Shown: positions 33,083 to 39,511 of the stretch, in pieces
How the letters are laid out: each line of letters starts with the position of its first letter
How positions within the stretch are numbered: position 1 is the stretch's first letter
Virus record (IMG/VR): IMGVR_UViG_3300027763_000090
Coordinates: 1 to 46,073 of that record
From: a virus
Strand: one strand, 5' to 3'
Length of the DNA stretch: 46,073 nt
Notes under the pieces: generated by a model
Database searches by the model: none
Told to the model about the DNA's origin: nothing
The model's input: only the letters and a program-made list of their open reading frames with translations
Translations under genes and position numbers: made by a program

Positions 33083-34285
33083 TTAAACAGAAATACGCAG
33101 GACTTTGCCATGAGTAGGAACGAATGACTCGTTCTCTACCACACCCCACAGAGATGGCATTGGGGTATTCGGGGTATCGCAACCAAGGTAACCATCTGTC
33201 AACCAGACGATTGCCCGAGCGTCGATCTTGTGTTCCCTGATGTAGTGGACAACAACATCAGGAGTAGTACCGCCACCGCCCTTGGGGTTCATGAGCGAAG
33301 CGATCTGTTCGTAGTCAGCAGGCTTGAATGATTGGTCACCACATACACTGGTGTCCCACCACAACACACGCACACCCGCAGGCTTGGTGATGTTGCAGAT
33401 GCGAGCGATCTCACCGAACAGCAGACGATAGTAAGGATACATAGAGCCCGATGTATCAACAGCAAGGATAAGCTCACCGACAGACTCAGTGAAGTGTGAT
33501 GGCATAACGAAGCCCGAAGCGAGCAAGCGTTTGTTGGGAGGACAGAAGCGTGAGTTGTCATCGCCCGCAGAGATAGAGCTAATCCATTCCTGCAATGCTT
33601 CCTTCCAGTCAGTCGTGCGTTCCTTGGCAGTGCCTAAGATGTCACGACCACCACCCTCTTTGCCTGCGAGCTTGCGTGCAAGTATCTCGCCCTGACGATT
33701 GGCATCGTCGATCTGCTTGCCTAGCTTGTCTTGCTCGACTGGGTTGTCATCGAACTCGCCATCCTCATGCGCATCGAGGGGCTCATCGAAGTCACCGCCA
33801 CCACCATCGCCCTTGTCACCCTTGTCAGGTTCCTTCTTGCCCTGCTTGAGTAGATCGTTGAGTACCTGAGGGAATGACCAACCGAAGTACTTACGATCAA
33901 TGAGCAACGACTCAGTAGGACGCTCGACAAACTTGAAGTCAGGGTCAAGTTCCTCGATGAGTGCGTTGACCACATAGTCCTGTGCGATGTTGGTAAGCTT
34001 AGGCATCTTGCGTGTGTACTCTTTGAACAAGATGCAATGCTTGAGTGCAACGTGAAAGTTCTCGTGCAGTACAAGGTAGCGCATCTGCTTGCGGTTGAGT
34101 ACAGCAATGAAGTCAGCACCATACTTCTTGTCACGACCATTGGTAGCGGCAGTAGGTATCTTGTCTGACACTTCGCTCTTGCCTAGCATGATGACGCCAG
34201 ACAGCAAAGCGAATTTAGGGTGACGCATACAGTCAATGTTTGCGGCTTGGACTCTCTGATTGAGAGTCATCTTCTCATAGCTCAT
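33083..34285 (-). CDS. VWA-domain protein with N-terminal metallopeptidase-like motif, DUF2201 type (400 aa)
   Basis: Residues 60-85 contain LVLHENFHVALKH, an HExxH zinc motif (H74, E75, H78) as in DUF2201 N-terminal domains. A Gly/Asp-rich linker covers 150-185. The C-terminal von Willebrand A domain has the MIDAS motif DTSGS (277-281), a GGGGT threonine (T340) and WLTDG (D364). It is the partner type expected for MoxR/CobS-like ATPases. The extended -10 promoter and palindrome at 34313-34347 lie just upstream, so this gene heads a separately regulated unit. The AGGAG site is 8 nt before the ATG. Confidence 0.85.
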   Translation of the reverse strand: MSYEKMTLNQRVQAANIDCMRHPKFALLSGVIMLGKSEVSDKIPTAATNGRDKKYGADFIAVLNRKQMRYLVLHENFHVALKHCILFKEYTRKMPKLTNIAQDYVVNALIEELDPDFKFVERPTESLLIDRKYFGWSFPQVLNDLLKQGKKEPDKGDKGDGGGGDFDEPLDAHEDGEFDDNPVEQDKLGKQIDDANRQGEILARKLAGKEGGGRDILGTAKERTTDWKEALQEWISSISAGDDNSRFCPPNKRLLASGFVMPSHFTESVGELILAVDTSGSMYPYYRLLFGEIARICNITKPAGVRVLWWDTSVCGDQSFKPADYEQIASLMNPKGGGGTTPDVVVHYIREHKIDARAIVWLTDGYLGCDTPNTPMPSLWGVVENESFVPTHGKVLRISV

Positions 34286-34312
34286 AGTGCTTCTCCTGTT
34301 TTGTTTGAAAGA

Positions 34313-34321
34313 ATTATAGCA
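34313..34321 (-). promoter_or_regulatory. Extended -10 promoter for the VWA-AAA-DUF3150 genes
   Basis: The minus strand reads TGCTATAAT, a perfect extended -10. The predicted start near 34306 leaves a leader of about 20 nt before the ATG at 34285. The -35 region is occupied by the palindrome at 34322-34347, so promoter use is probably controlled there. Confidence 0.65.
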
Positions 34322-34347
34322 TAGGTTGTCAAAGACTTGACAACCTA
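34322..34347. promoter_or_regulatory. Operator-like palindrome overlapping the -35 region
   Basis: A perfect 11-bp inverted repeat, TAGGTTGTCAA then TTGACAACCTA, has a 4-nt centre and directly abuts the extended -10. A second, 6-bp hairpin, CCTGAG-GTAA-CTCAGG (34356-34371), overlaps the end of the 326-aa gene. Together they could terminate the upstream transcript and bind a repressor or activator. This is the whole of the 34286-34366 gap apart from the promoter. Confidence 0.6.
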
Positions 34348-34366
34348 GCGGAAACCCTGAGGTAAC

Positions 34367-35347
34367 TCAGGTGTGAATATTAGAACGTGGGTATTCAGAA
34401 TGTTTCGGGAATTGTTTCACCTCCTCTGGTTTCTTCATTGTGTTGCTACCAACGTATTTGTGTATCCTGTCAAGGATGGCACGCCTGAACTCAGTCGTCT
34501 CGATAGGCTTAGCTAGCTCGTCGACTGTGCTATTTTGATTACCATTCTGTCGGCTATACCAAGAGCCCCCTACCTGAAAGTCGGCCTGTTGCATACCGCG
34601 CTTGGATGCGATGATGTCGTAGGCTTTCTGACACATCGCAAAGAACACATCGATGTCCCCTTGTCGTGGCTCGGGGTCAGTCCACATCTCTTGTATCGCC
34701 ATGTAGTAGGCACGATTGAATCCCTCACCACCGAACTTCTGTCCGAGGCGATAGTTGATGTCGCACGAAGCTTTGAACTCTGGCATACGCATCTGTGCAA
34801 GCATGATGTATGGCTCGAAGTGTGCGGCAACCTTTGCCTTGTACTTGCGGACATCGGTGTCCGCGACTAGTCGGTAGTGTGGTGTGTGGCGTGAGCGTGT
34901 GGGGTCTAGCACGCCGTCAACCCAATAAGAATCTAAGCTGAACGGCACACCCTCATCTTTCATGAAGTGCTCGGTGTAGATGGGCATGATGATTGACTCG
35001 TCGCTGTACATGTCGTCGCTATCACGTTGTCTGTTCGCACCAACGTCAACGCGTAGTGTGTAGTACATGAACTGCTTACTGGTCTGCGATGAGTGACCCA
35101 TGTACAACCTACGTTCGACACGCTTGCCGTCTTCTACCTTGGGCTCGTAAAACCGCGCCATGATAGTCTGATATAGCTTGACGTCGAAGTACTTGCCATA
35201 CTCATTACTGCCCTCGATAAGTCTGTGATGCGCCACAGGCTTGGGGTCAAGAGGTCGCTCGTTGGGTTGCCATTTAATACTGCGTACTGCACCTCGCATT
35301 GCGAATGTGCCTACTGCTTCGTCATAGTTTTTACATACGTATGCCAT
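34367..35347 (-). CDS. Phage protein of unknown function (326 aa)
   Basis: No known domain was recognised. The N-terminal half is beta-rich with many Tyr and Arg residues (LYQTIMARFYEPKVEDGKRV, RRLYMGHSSQTSKQFMYYTL). The second half is helical (YKAKVAAHFEPYIMLAQMRM, then FNRAYYMAIQEMW). The end is rich in Lys and Pro. AGGAG precedes the ATG at 35347. It is upstream of the AAA/VWA set but separated from it by the promoter and palindrome, so it may be controlled separately. Confidence 0.7.
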   Translation of the reverse strand: MAYVCKNYDEAVGTFAMRGAVRSIKWQPNERPLDPKPVAHHRLIEGSNEYGKYFDVKLYQTIMARFYEPKVEDGKRVERRLYMGHSSQTSKQFMYYTLRVDVGANRQRDSDDMYSDESIIMPIYTEHFMKDEGVPFSLDSYWVDGVLDPTRSRHTPHYRLVADTDVRKYKAKVAAHFEPYIMLAQMRMPEFKASCDINYRLGQKFGGEGFNRAYYMAIQEMWTDPEPRQGDIDVFFAMCQKAYDIIASKRGMQQADFQVGGSWYSRQNGNQNSTVDELAKPIETTEFRRAILDRIHKYVGSNTMKKPEEVKQFPKHSEYPRSNIHT

Positions 35348-35352
35348 GATAA

Positions 35353-35772
35353 TTACTCCTGTGTTGTGGTTACTGTTGATTCCCCTGTGGGGATGCGTGG
35401 GAAACTTGTCTCTATTGCATGAACTGTTGTGATGTAGTCATACAAATCATTCTCGTTATCGTCTTCGTCAAACTGCTCAGCGCCGTCTTCTCCAACGCTG
35501 ATGAATCTATACCTCCCTCCCTTGTGTTGATAAATTTCTACTGCGTACTTCATTAGATTGTGGTGAGCTTTCACATCTTCGAAGCTGTCGTACCACTTCA
35601 AGTCTGTTTCATTGAACGTGATGATCGGGTCGTCCTTGTACCCATACTCACACTCATTGATTGCTTGTGTAATCTGCGGTTCGTTCTTCGCAAGCATCAG
35701 CGTTACGAAGTTGTCGCGTGTCTCGATGTCATTGAACTTAATGATGTACGCTACGTCTGATCTATACCCCAT
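35353..35772 (-). CDS. Conserved phage protein of unknown function, MGYRSDV type (139 aa)
   Basis: The N-terminus MGYRSDVAYIIKFNDIETRD is a pattern I recognise from uncharacterised phage proteins of about this size. It reads as alpha/beta, with a WYDSFEDVKAHHNLMKYAVE helix and a KGGRYRFISVGEDG strand-turn. An acidic stretch (DEDDNENDLYDY) follows. It might mimic DNA or bind a host protein, but nothing proves that. The start overlaps the end of the upstream gene by 11 nt. Confidence 0.7.
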   Translation of the reverse strand: MGYRSDVAYIIKFNDIETRDNFVTLMLAKNEPQITQAINECEYGYKDDPIITFNETDLKWYDSFEDVKAHHNLMKYAVEIYQHKGGRYRFISVGEDGAEQFDEDDNENDLYDYITTVHAIETSFPRIPTGESTVTTTQE

Positions 35773-36436
35773 GATGATCTCCCTCTACTATGTTGCCGTT
35801 GTTATCGAAGCGCCATCCGTTGATGTCGCACAAGTCTATGAAGTACTCTTCGCTTGTGTATGCGTCGTACTCTTCTCGTAGTTGTTTGTATATGTCATCG
35901 GCAAAGTCTTTTGCTCTGCTTAATATCCATTCGTCAAGCTCATTGAATAGATAGTCGGTATTGATGGAGTTGGCTAGCTCTTTCACATTAGCGCCCTCCA
36001 AGATACCTCTGTCCATAACCGAATCTTCGTCTACGTAGTGGATGCGATCGTCTACGCCACCGCTACGCATCGTGCCGCTGTGACTGTAATAGTAGGCGTG
36101 CTGACTGATGCTGACTTGTTCTTCGCACCATCCATCTTTGATTAACTCTCTCAGTACAACGTACTGTGCAAAGTCTTTCGCGTCTGGTTTGTTGTGGTAC
36201 TCGATGAAGTCAGGCAGATCAACGTAGCCAGTCCACGATGCGCCGTCACCTTGTGAGTGAAAACCATTGAACGCCACGTTGTCTATTACGAAGCCCCTTG
36301 CGGGGCCGTCCTCTTTTGCGCGGTTGATGATCTCGTCATGCCAGTCATCGGGCGGGTCACCATACTTGCTGATTGCCTGTTGCTTGGCATAGTTAGAGAG
36401 TTGTTGAAACGCAAGGGATTGCGTAGTTGTTTCCAT
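35762..36436 (-). CDS. Conserved phage protein with a GFHSQGDGASW motif (224 aa)
   Basis: The motif VAFNGFHSQGDGASWTGYVD (54-73) is the hallmark of a family common in phage genomes, usually with an N-terminal helical leader (FQQLSNYAKQQAISKY). Some databases have called such proteins antitoxin-like, but I know no proven function. The C-terminal half is acidic and helical (ELDEWILSRAKDFADDIYKQ). GGAGG lies before the ATG. It overlaps the MGYRSDV gene, so the two are co-expressed. Confidence 0.7.
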   Translation of the reverse strand: METTTQSLAFQQLSNYAKQQAISKYGDPPDDWHDEIINRAKEDGPARGFVIDNVAFNGFHSQGDGASWTGYVDLPDFIEYHNKPDAKDFAQYVVLRELIKDGWCEEQVSISQHAYYYSHSGTMRSGGVDDRIHYVDEDSVMDRGILEGANVKELANSINTDYLFNELDEWILSRAKDFADDIYKQLREEYDAYTSEEYFIDLCDINGWRFDNNGNIVEGDHHGV

Positions 36437-36446
36437 GGTTCCTCCA

Positions 36447-36866
36447 TTAGTCTACTGTGACGCTGAACGTGATGTTGTCCTTGATGGATGCCGTAATGAC
36501 ATCTGTGAAGTCCCAATCGTTGATCGCATCGTGAACCGCGTCGTTGATCTTGCTGTCGAAGTCGTGATCTTCCACCGCGCTTGTTGCCATGTCATTGATG
36601 GCATCCTCACTGACGTGATACTCGTCGTCGTTGTGCGTACTGATCGCTTCGCTTGCAACCTCTTCGGCTATGTCGCGTATCTTCTTCTCAAAGCCATCGT
36701 CAATAACTCGCATGGCTTGGTGGTTGGTCATGATCTCTATGACCTGTGCTTGCACAATGTCTTTGATGTAGTTCTCAACGAGCGCCATGAGCGTGGTGAA
36801 CAGCGCCGTAGTAGGCATTGATGGTTGAGTGGTTTGCGTTGTTTCTGTTTGAACTGTTTGTTCCAT
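36447..36866 (-). CDS. Acidic helical phage protein of unknown function (139 aa)
   Basis: The ATG at 36866 is chosen because GGAG lies 7 nt upstream; a longer frame would run through the palindrome at 36902. The N-terminus is Thr/Gln-rich (EQTVQTETTQTTQPSMP). Residues 30-130 are helical and acidic (YIKDIVQAQVIEIM, EEVASEAISTHNDDEYHVSE) with repeated Asp-Ile/Ala-Asn-Asp turns (AINDMATSAVEDHDFDSKIN). No family was recognised. It could form an elongated coiled structure. Confidence 0.65.
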   Translation of the reverse strand: MEQTVQTETTQTTQPSMPTTALFTTLMALVENYIKDIVQAQVIEIMTNHQAMRVIDDGFEKKIRDIAEEVASEAISTHNDDEYHVSEDAINDMATSAVEDHDFDSKINDAVHDAINDWDFTDVITASIKDNITFSVTVD

Positions 36867-36901
36867 GATAAATCTCCAAAAAATTAAATTGATAAACGAA
36901 A

Positions 36902-36919
36902 TGTGGAGAATTCTCCACA
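36902..36919. repeat. 18-bp palindrome, copy 1 (TGTGGAGAATTCTCCACA)
   Basis: A perfect 18-bp palindrome, 36 nt upstream of the ATG at 36866 and 24 nt after the stop of the 30-aa peptide gene. As RNA it could form a 7-bp stem with an AAUU loop. Four further copies lie at 37497, 38544, 39033 and 39548. Confidence 0.95.
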
Positions 36920-36943
36920 AAGCAAGGATGACCGATTTTTTTG

Positions 36944-37036
36944 TTAGCCCCCTCTCCAATAGAACAGGTCAAGGATTAAGACAATGATGGCTACGAGTAG
37001 CATCACACGTTCGAATTTTTCCCATTTAGTTAGCAT
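36944..37036 (-). CDS. 30-residue single-pass membrane peptide
   Basis: An ATG at 37036, overlapping the upstream stop (TAATG) and preceded by GGGGAG, opens 30 codons: a basic start (MLTKWEKFER), a hydrophobic span (VMLLVAIIVLILDLFYW) and an RGG end. The positive N-terminus suggests it stays on the cytoplasmic side. It could modify the host membrane, block superinfection or regulate lysis. It is too short for a homology-based call, but the ribosome site and tight coupling make it credible. Confidence 0.65.
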   Translation of the reverse strand: MLTKWEKFERVMLLVAIIVLILDLFYWRGG

Positions 37037-37293
37037 TACTTCTCCCCTTGTTTAAGCCATGCCATCCACTCCGATAGCGTTGGCTTTTGCGCCTTGGTCA
37101 GCGAGATCGGCGGTACGAACTTGCCGTCTTTGTTCACCTCTGTGAAAGCCTTCTGCGCTATCTCGTTGGCTACCTTGTTGTCCGTCACTAGGTTGTCGTA
37201 CTCACGCCATGCGTCACACACTACGCACCCCTCTTCGTAGTCATCGCATCGCTCACCCCAGTATTCCTCGATTGCTTGTTCAATTAAGTTCAT
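37036..37293 (-). CDS. Small phage protein with a Cys/His-rich N-terminus (85 aa)
   Basis: Residues 10-30 (EYWGERCDDYEEGCVVCDAW) hold three cysteines spaced C-x6-C-x2-C, which could bind a metal. The second half is helical, with a Trp-containing end (KPTLSEWMAWLKQG). No known family was recognised. The start overlaps the stop of the upstream 54-aa gene (ATGA) and its stop overlaps the 30-aa peptide, so the three form a coupled unit. Confidence 0.65.
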   Translation of the reverse strand: MNLIEQAIEEYWGERCDDYEEGCVVCDAWREYDNLVTDNKVANEIAQKAFTEVNKDGKFVPPISLTKAQKPTLSEWMAWLKQGEK

Positions 37294-37454
37294 TTTGTTT
37301 CTCCCTTTTTATCTCTGATTGCTATTGCCATTGCCGTAAGTTTCTTGTGCAATGCCTCGAACTTGTCGTAATACTCGGGGTCTTCGTCGTTGTGTTGAGC
37401 GTGAGCCCAAGCAATCTCGGACAAATCCCATAGTTCGTCTTGTGTTAGTTTCAT
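37290..37454 (-). CDS. Short acidic phage protein (54 aa)
   Basis: An ATG at 37454 with GGAGAA upstream opens 54 codons, ending in a TGA that overlaps the next start. The sequence begins MKLTQDELWDLSEIAWAHAQ and continues with NDEDPEYYDKFEALHKKL, reading as two amphipathic helices. Function unknown. The tight coupling on both sides supports it being real. The 40-nt leader before it includes a 6-bp hairpin (GCCAGT-AATG-ACTGGC, 37476-37491) just below the palindrome. Confidence 0.65.
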   Translation of the reverse strand: MKLTQDELWDLSEIAWAHAQHNDEDPEYYDKFEALHKKLTAMAIAIRDKKGETK

Positions 37455-37496
37455 TTACTTCTCCCTAAGTTGTTTGCCAGTAATGACTGGCGGCAT

Positions 37497-37514
37497 TGTG
37501 GAGAATTCTCCACA
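37497..37514. repeat. 18-bp palindrome, copy 2
   Basis: A perfect copy of TGTGGAGAATTCTCCACA that starts 1 nt after the stop codon (37516-37518) of the zinc-ribbon protein gene, read on the minus strand, and lies 43 nt upstream of the ATG at 37454. Confidence 0.95.
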
Positions 37515-37515
37515 T

Positions 37516-38151
37516 TCAGTTGTCCCCATCGGGGCGGTACGTAATCAGCAGGGGTATCTTCCCTGCCTTGTGTATCGGGGGCAGTGCCGCCCACATCTCT
37601 CTGACCCGAGTGAATACTGCGGGGCTTATGTAGTACGCCCACCTTGAGGATAGGGGGCGGCTTGGCTTGAGCATGTGGCTCATCTCAGCGTGGGTTTTCT
37701 CATGCTTGAGCATCGCGCAGTACTCGAAGTAGAACTCTGCCTTGTCGACGTAGCCCTTGTCTCTGGCGTATAGCCATGTATTGCGTGCGCTGATGATTTC
37801 CTTGGCGATGGGCTTGAGTATCTCTTTGAGTTCAGCTTTCCATGCCTTGAGCCACCGCTTGCGGGATGCGATAGCTTGCTTGTTGTGCTCTGCCTGCTTC
37901 TGTTTGGAACGAAGAATCTTGGCGGTGAATATGCTCATCTCGCCCGATCGCACCTTGTTGAGTATCTCTTTCTTGGTCAGTTGACTGACTGACTTGCGCT
38001 TGGGACGACAAGCTTTGCAGTTCTTTGACTCGAGCGTCATGCGTACATTGCCTGCTCGACCCCATGCTTTTGACTGTGCATACGTTGCGAGGTACGAGAA
38101 CTCTTTGAGGGGGCGCGACTCCCCACATTTAGCGCAAGTTTTGATTTGCAT
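37516..38151 (-). CDS. Zinc-ribbon phage protein, basic (211 aa)
   Basis: The N-terminus holds CAKCGESRPLKEFSY and, 35 residues on, CKAC (C6, C9, C45, C48), a two-knuckle zinc ribbon as in HNH-like and transcription-associated phage proteins. Residues 55-140 are strongly basic and helical (KSVSQLTKKEILNKVRSGEM, then KRWLKAWKAELKEIL). It may bind DNA or RNA polymerase. No His-Asn-His motif was seen, so nuclease activity is not claimed. An AAGGAA site precedes the ATG; the palindrome follows its stop by 1 nt. Confidence 0.65.
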   Translation of the reverse strand: MQIKTCAKCGESRPLKEFSYLATYAQSKAWGRAGNVRMTLESKNCKACRPKRKSVSQLTKKEILNKVRSGEMSIFTAKILRSKQKQAEHNKQAIASRKRWLKAWKAELKEILKPIAKEIISARNTWLYARDKGYVDKAEFYFEYCAMLKHEKTHAEMSHMLKPSRPLSSRWAYYISPAVFTRVREMWAALPPIHKAGKIPLLITYRPDGDN

Positions 38152-38217
38152 ACTATTTCCTTACAGGTTGGGGCTAACTGGCCCACTTGGTTTTGTAACT
38201 GGCCCACCATTCTGCGA

Positions 38218-38242
38218 GCTTACCCACTATATGTGGGTAAGC
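38218..38242 (-). promoter_or_regulatory. 10-bp hairpin in the leader of the zinc-ribbon gene
   Basis: GCTTACCCAC (38218-38227) and GTGGGTAAGC (38233-38242) pair perfectly around a 5-nt TATAT loop. If transcription starts near 38258, the hairpin opens the leader of the 38151 gene and would protect its 5' end. The Shine-Dalgarno (AAGGAA) is about 60 nt farther down and stays free. Confidence 0.55.
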
Positions 38243-38264
38243 GGAGAGCCGCATAAACACTGGT

Positions 38265-38273
38265 GTTATACCA
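38265..38273 (-). promoter_or_regulatory. Extended -10 promoter candidate for the zinc-ribbon gene
   Basis: The minus strand reads TGGTATAAC, an extended -10 with 5 of 6 consensus bases. No -35 is evident. It lies 114 nt upstream of the ATG at 38151, giving a leader that begins with the hairpin at 38218-38242 and contains the direct repeats. Confidence 0.45.
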
Positions 38274-38515
38274 TGTCTGACCAAAATACCTACCATTTTT
38301 CAAGAACACTTAAACAAACTTGAAAACATGAACAACAGGACACCCAGCAATACACAAATATATATATCTAAATGAAAATTGTATTTATATATATAGGTAT
38401 TGTGGACGTGGACATCGCAATCGCTAGCATCCATGCGGGTTACGCGATACCCTCGTGTGTGTCCAGTTGTGTCAAGTGGTGGGTATGTGCGAAAATACAA
38501 CACTTTTACCCTACT

Positions 38516-38537
38516 TCTCCACAATACGTTGTGGAGA
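38516..38537. repeat. Everted partner of the 18-bp palindrome
   Basis: TCTCCACAA (38516-38524) and TTGTGGAGA (38529-38537) pair around a TACG centre. The GTGGAG half-sites face outward, opposite to the arrangement in the neighbouring 18-bp palindrome 6 nt away. As RNA it would be a 9-bp stem. Confidence 0.85.
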
Positions 38538-38543
38538 GATGAA

Positions 38544-38561
38544 TGTGGAGAATTCTCCACA
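38544..38561. repeat. 18-bp palindrome, copy 3
   Basis: A perfect copy of TGTGGAGAATTCTCCACA that starts 1 nt after the TAA (38563-38565) of the 78-aa gene, read on the minus strand, and is paired with the everted repeat. Confidence 0.95.
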
Positions 38562-38562
38562 C

Positions 38563-38799
38563 TTAGAACAGTCGTGATTGCTTACCTGCTTGTCGTGCGC
38601 TACGCAGTTGTTTGGACTCACGCTTGATGGTGTCCCACTCTTGTCGTGCCTCGTAGTTGTATTGCTCTTTGAGCTTGGCTTTGTGTGCGATGACTGCTCG
38701 TGGGTCTTTCTCCCACTGGTCACGCATGGCTACGAACTCTGCTCGTAGTTCGCGCATCTGTGAGAGGGCGTAGTGTTTGTTCTTGCTGTTCTTGCTCAT
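38563..38799 (-). CDS. Small basic helical phage protein (78 aa)
   Basis: It is a Lys/Arg/Gln-rich single long helix (LSQMRELRAEFVAMRDQWEK, then HKAKLKEQYNYEARQEWDTI) with a basic tail (SARQAGKQSRLF). The composition suits a nucleic-acid or polymerase-binding factor. No family was recognised. An AAAGGA site lies about 9 nt before the ATG at 38799. It follows the 52-aa membrane protein gene by 5 nt and ends at the palindrome. Confidence 0.6.
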   Translation of the reverse strand: MSKNSKNKHYALSQMRELRAEFVAMRDQWEKDPRAVIAHKAKLKEQYNYEARQEWDTIKRESKQLRSARQAGKQSRLF

Positions 38800-38804
38800 G
38801 ATGA

Positions 38805-38963
38805 TTATTCCTTTGAGTTGATGATGAATAAGACACCTGCAATGGTGTAGCCTGCAAGCACGAGTAGTGCTTGGCGTAAGTAGTAACCGCTTGTATCAAA
38901 GCCGTAGCCAAGAGCTACGCAAGCACAGATGGTTAAGCAGAATATGAATAGCTTGTCGTTCAT
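38805..38963 (-). CDS. 52-residue membrane protein with two hydrophobic spans
   Basis: An ATG at 38963 with AAGGA upstream opens 52 codons ending 5 nt before the next start. The first span is LFIFCLTICACVALGY (residues 5-20), the second ALLVLAGYTIAGVLFII (32-48), joined by a short loop (GFDTSGYYLRQ). Size and layout resemble small holins or superinfection-exclusion peptides, but its place among early-strand genes speaks for host-membrane modification rather than lysis. Three cysteines are not obviously significant. Confidence 0.65.
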   Translation of the reverse strand: MNDKLFIFCLTICACVALGYGFDTSGYYLRQALLVLAGYTIAGVLFIINSKE

Positions 38964-38984
38964 GATGATTCCTTGGTTGGACAT

Positions 38985-39017
38985 TAAATGAAACAGCGGG
39001 CAGACCTCGCCCGCTGT
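38985..39017 (-). terminator. Leftward terminator after the 126-aa gene
   Basis: On the minus strand ACAGCGGG and CCCGCTGT (39010-39017 and 38993-39000) form an 8-bp GC-rich stem with a 9-nt loop, followed by TTCATTT. It lies 35 nt beyond the stop at 39052, after palindrome copy 4, so genes to the left would need another promoter or readthrough. Confidence 0.6.
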
Positions 39018-39032
39018 GCTCTCCGAAAAAAC

Positions 39033-39050
39033 TGTGGAGAATTCTCCACA
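39033..39050. repeat. 18-bp palindrome, copy 4
   Basis: A perfect copy of TGTGGAGAATTCTCCACA that starts 1 nt after the TAA (39052-39054) of the 126-aa gene, read on the minus strand, and is followed by the terminator at 38985-39017. Confidence 0.95.
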
Positions 39051-39051
39051 C

Positions 39052-39432
39052 TTAGATTGCTTTGAGGAATCTACGCTTCTCGCCTGCGCTGAGTGCGTTG
39101 AACTTCTTGAGCAATTCGGCTACTGGGTCTGTCTTGTTGTCAGTAGCTTTGCGTGGCTTGAGTGGGAAGTAATACTTCATTGCCGCCCTTGCCAACTCTT
39201 TGTTGTCGCCATCCCATGCGACAGTCTTTTCATTACGATAGACAGACTCACGAGTCTCGCACTCGTAGTGCTTACCAATGAGTGTGCCAACAGCCAAGCG
39301 ATACTCGAACTGTTTCTCTGGCGTAGCTTTATCGTAGATAGGCTTGAAGGCTTTGAGTGCTGTGCCTACCTTGGCGTTTGCTTCCAATGCCTTACCGACG
39401 GCGACGATGTAACGATCGAACTGAATGTTCAT
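39052..39432 (-). CDS. First gene of the leftward strand, unknown function (126 aa)
   Basis: The ATG at 39432 has GGAG 8 nt upstream; the longer frame to 39591 would cross the promoter and palindrome. The sequence (MNIQFDRYIVAVGKALEANA, then FEYRLAVGTLIGKHYECETR) is alpha-helical with a Trp/Asp segment (TVAWDGDNKELARAAMKYYF) and a Lys/Arg-rich end. No family was recognised. As the first leftward gene behind an attenuator-like hairpin and terminator it is a candidate immediate-early host-takeover protein. Confidence 0.65.
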   Translation of the reverse strand: MNIQFDRYIVAVGKALEANAKVGTALKAFKPIYDKATPEKQFEYRLAVGTLIGKHYECETRESVYRNEKTVAWDGDNKELARAAMKYYFPLKPRKATDNKTDPVAELLKKFNALSAGEKRRFLKAI

Positions 39433-39445
39433 GATTGAATCTCCA

Positions 39446-39473
39446 AAAGAAAAAACCTCGCAGACGGGCGAGG
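39446..39473 (-). terminator. Leader terminator or attenuator before the 126-aa gene
   Basis: The minus strand reads CCTCGC-CCGTCT-GCGAGG followed by TTTTTTCTTTT, with the Shine-Dalgarno GGAG directly after the T-run. From the promoter at 39512 the hairpin lies about 35 nt into the leader. This is the layout of an intrinsic terminator that gates a downstream gene (attenuation or antitermination). Confidence 0.6.
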
Positions 39474-39511
39474 CAAACCGAACCGACTGAGTTCCCCCAA
39501 TCGATGCATCT

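Larger units (their letters stand above)
38152..38515. other. Non-coding control or origin-like region
   Basis: No credible gene is seen in this 364-nt stretch. It holds a 12-bp direct repeat TAACTGGCCCAC (38175-38186 and 38196-38207, 21 nt apart), a 10-bp hairpin GCTTACCCAC/GTGGGTAAGC (38218-38242), an extended -10-like site (38265-38273) and a very AT-rich stretch of TA runs (38357-38395). Iteron-like repeats, a stem and an AT-rich block together suggest a replication origin or strong early-gene control region, not proven. Confidence 0.5.

Noticed and set aside
38300-38560. 86-codon minus-strand frame with a hydrophobic end
   Set aside because: It would start at a GTG inside palindrome copy 3, without a ribosome site, and runs through the everted repeat and the AT-rich tract.
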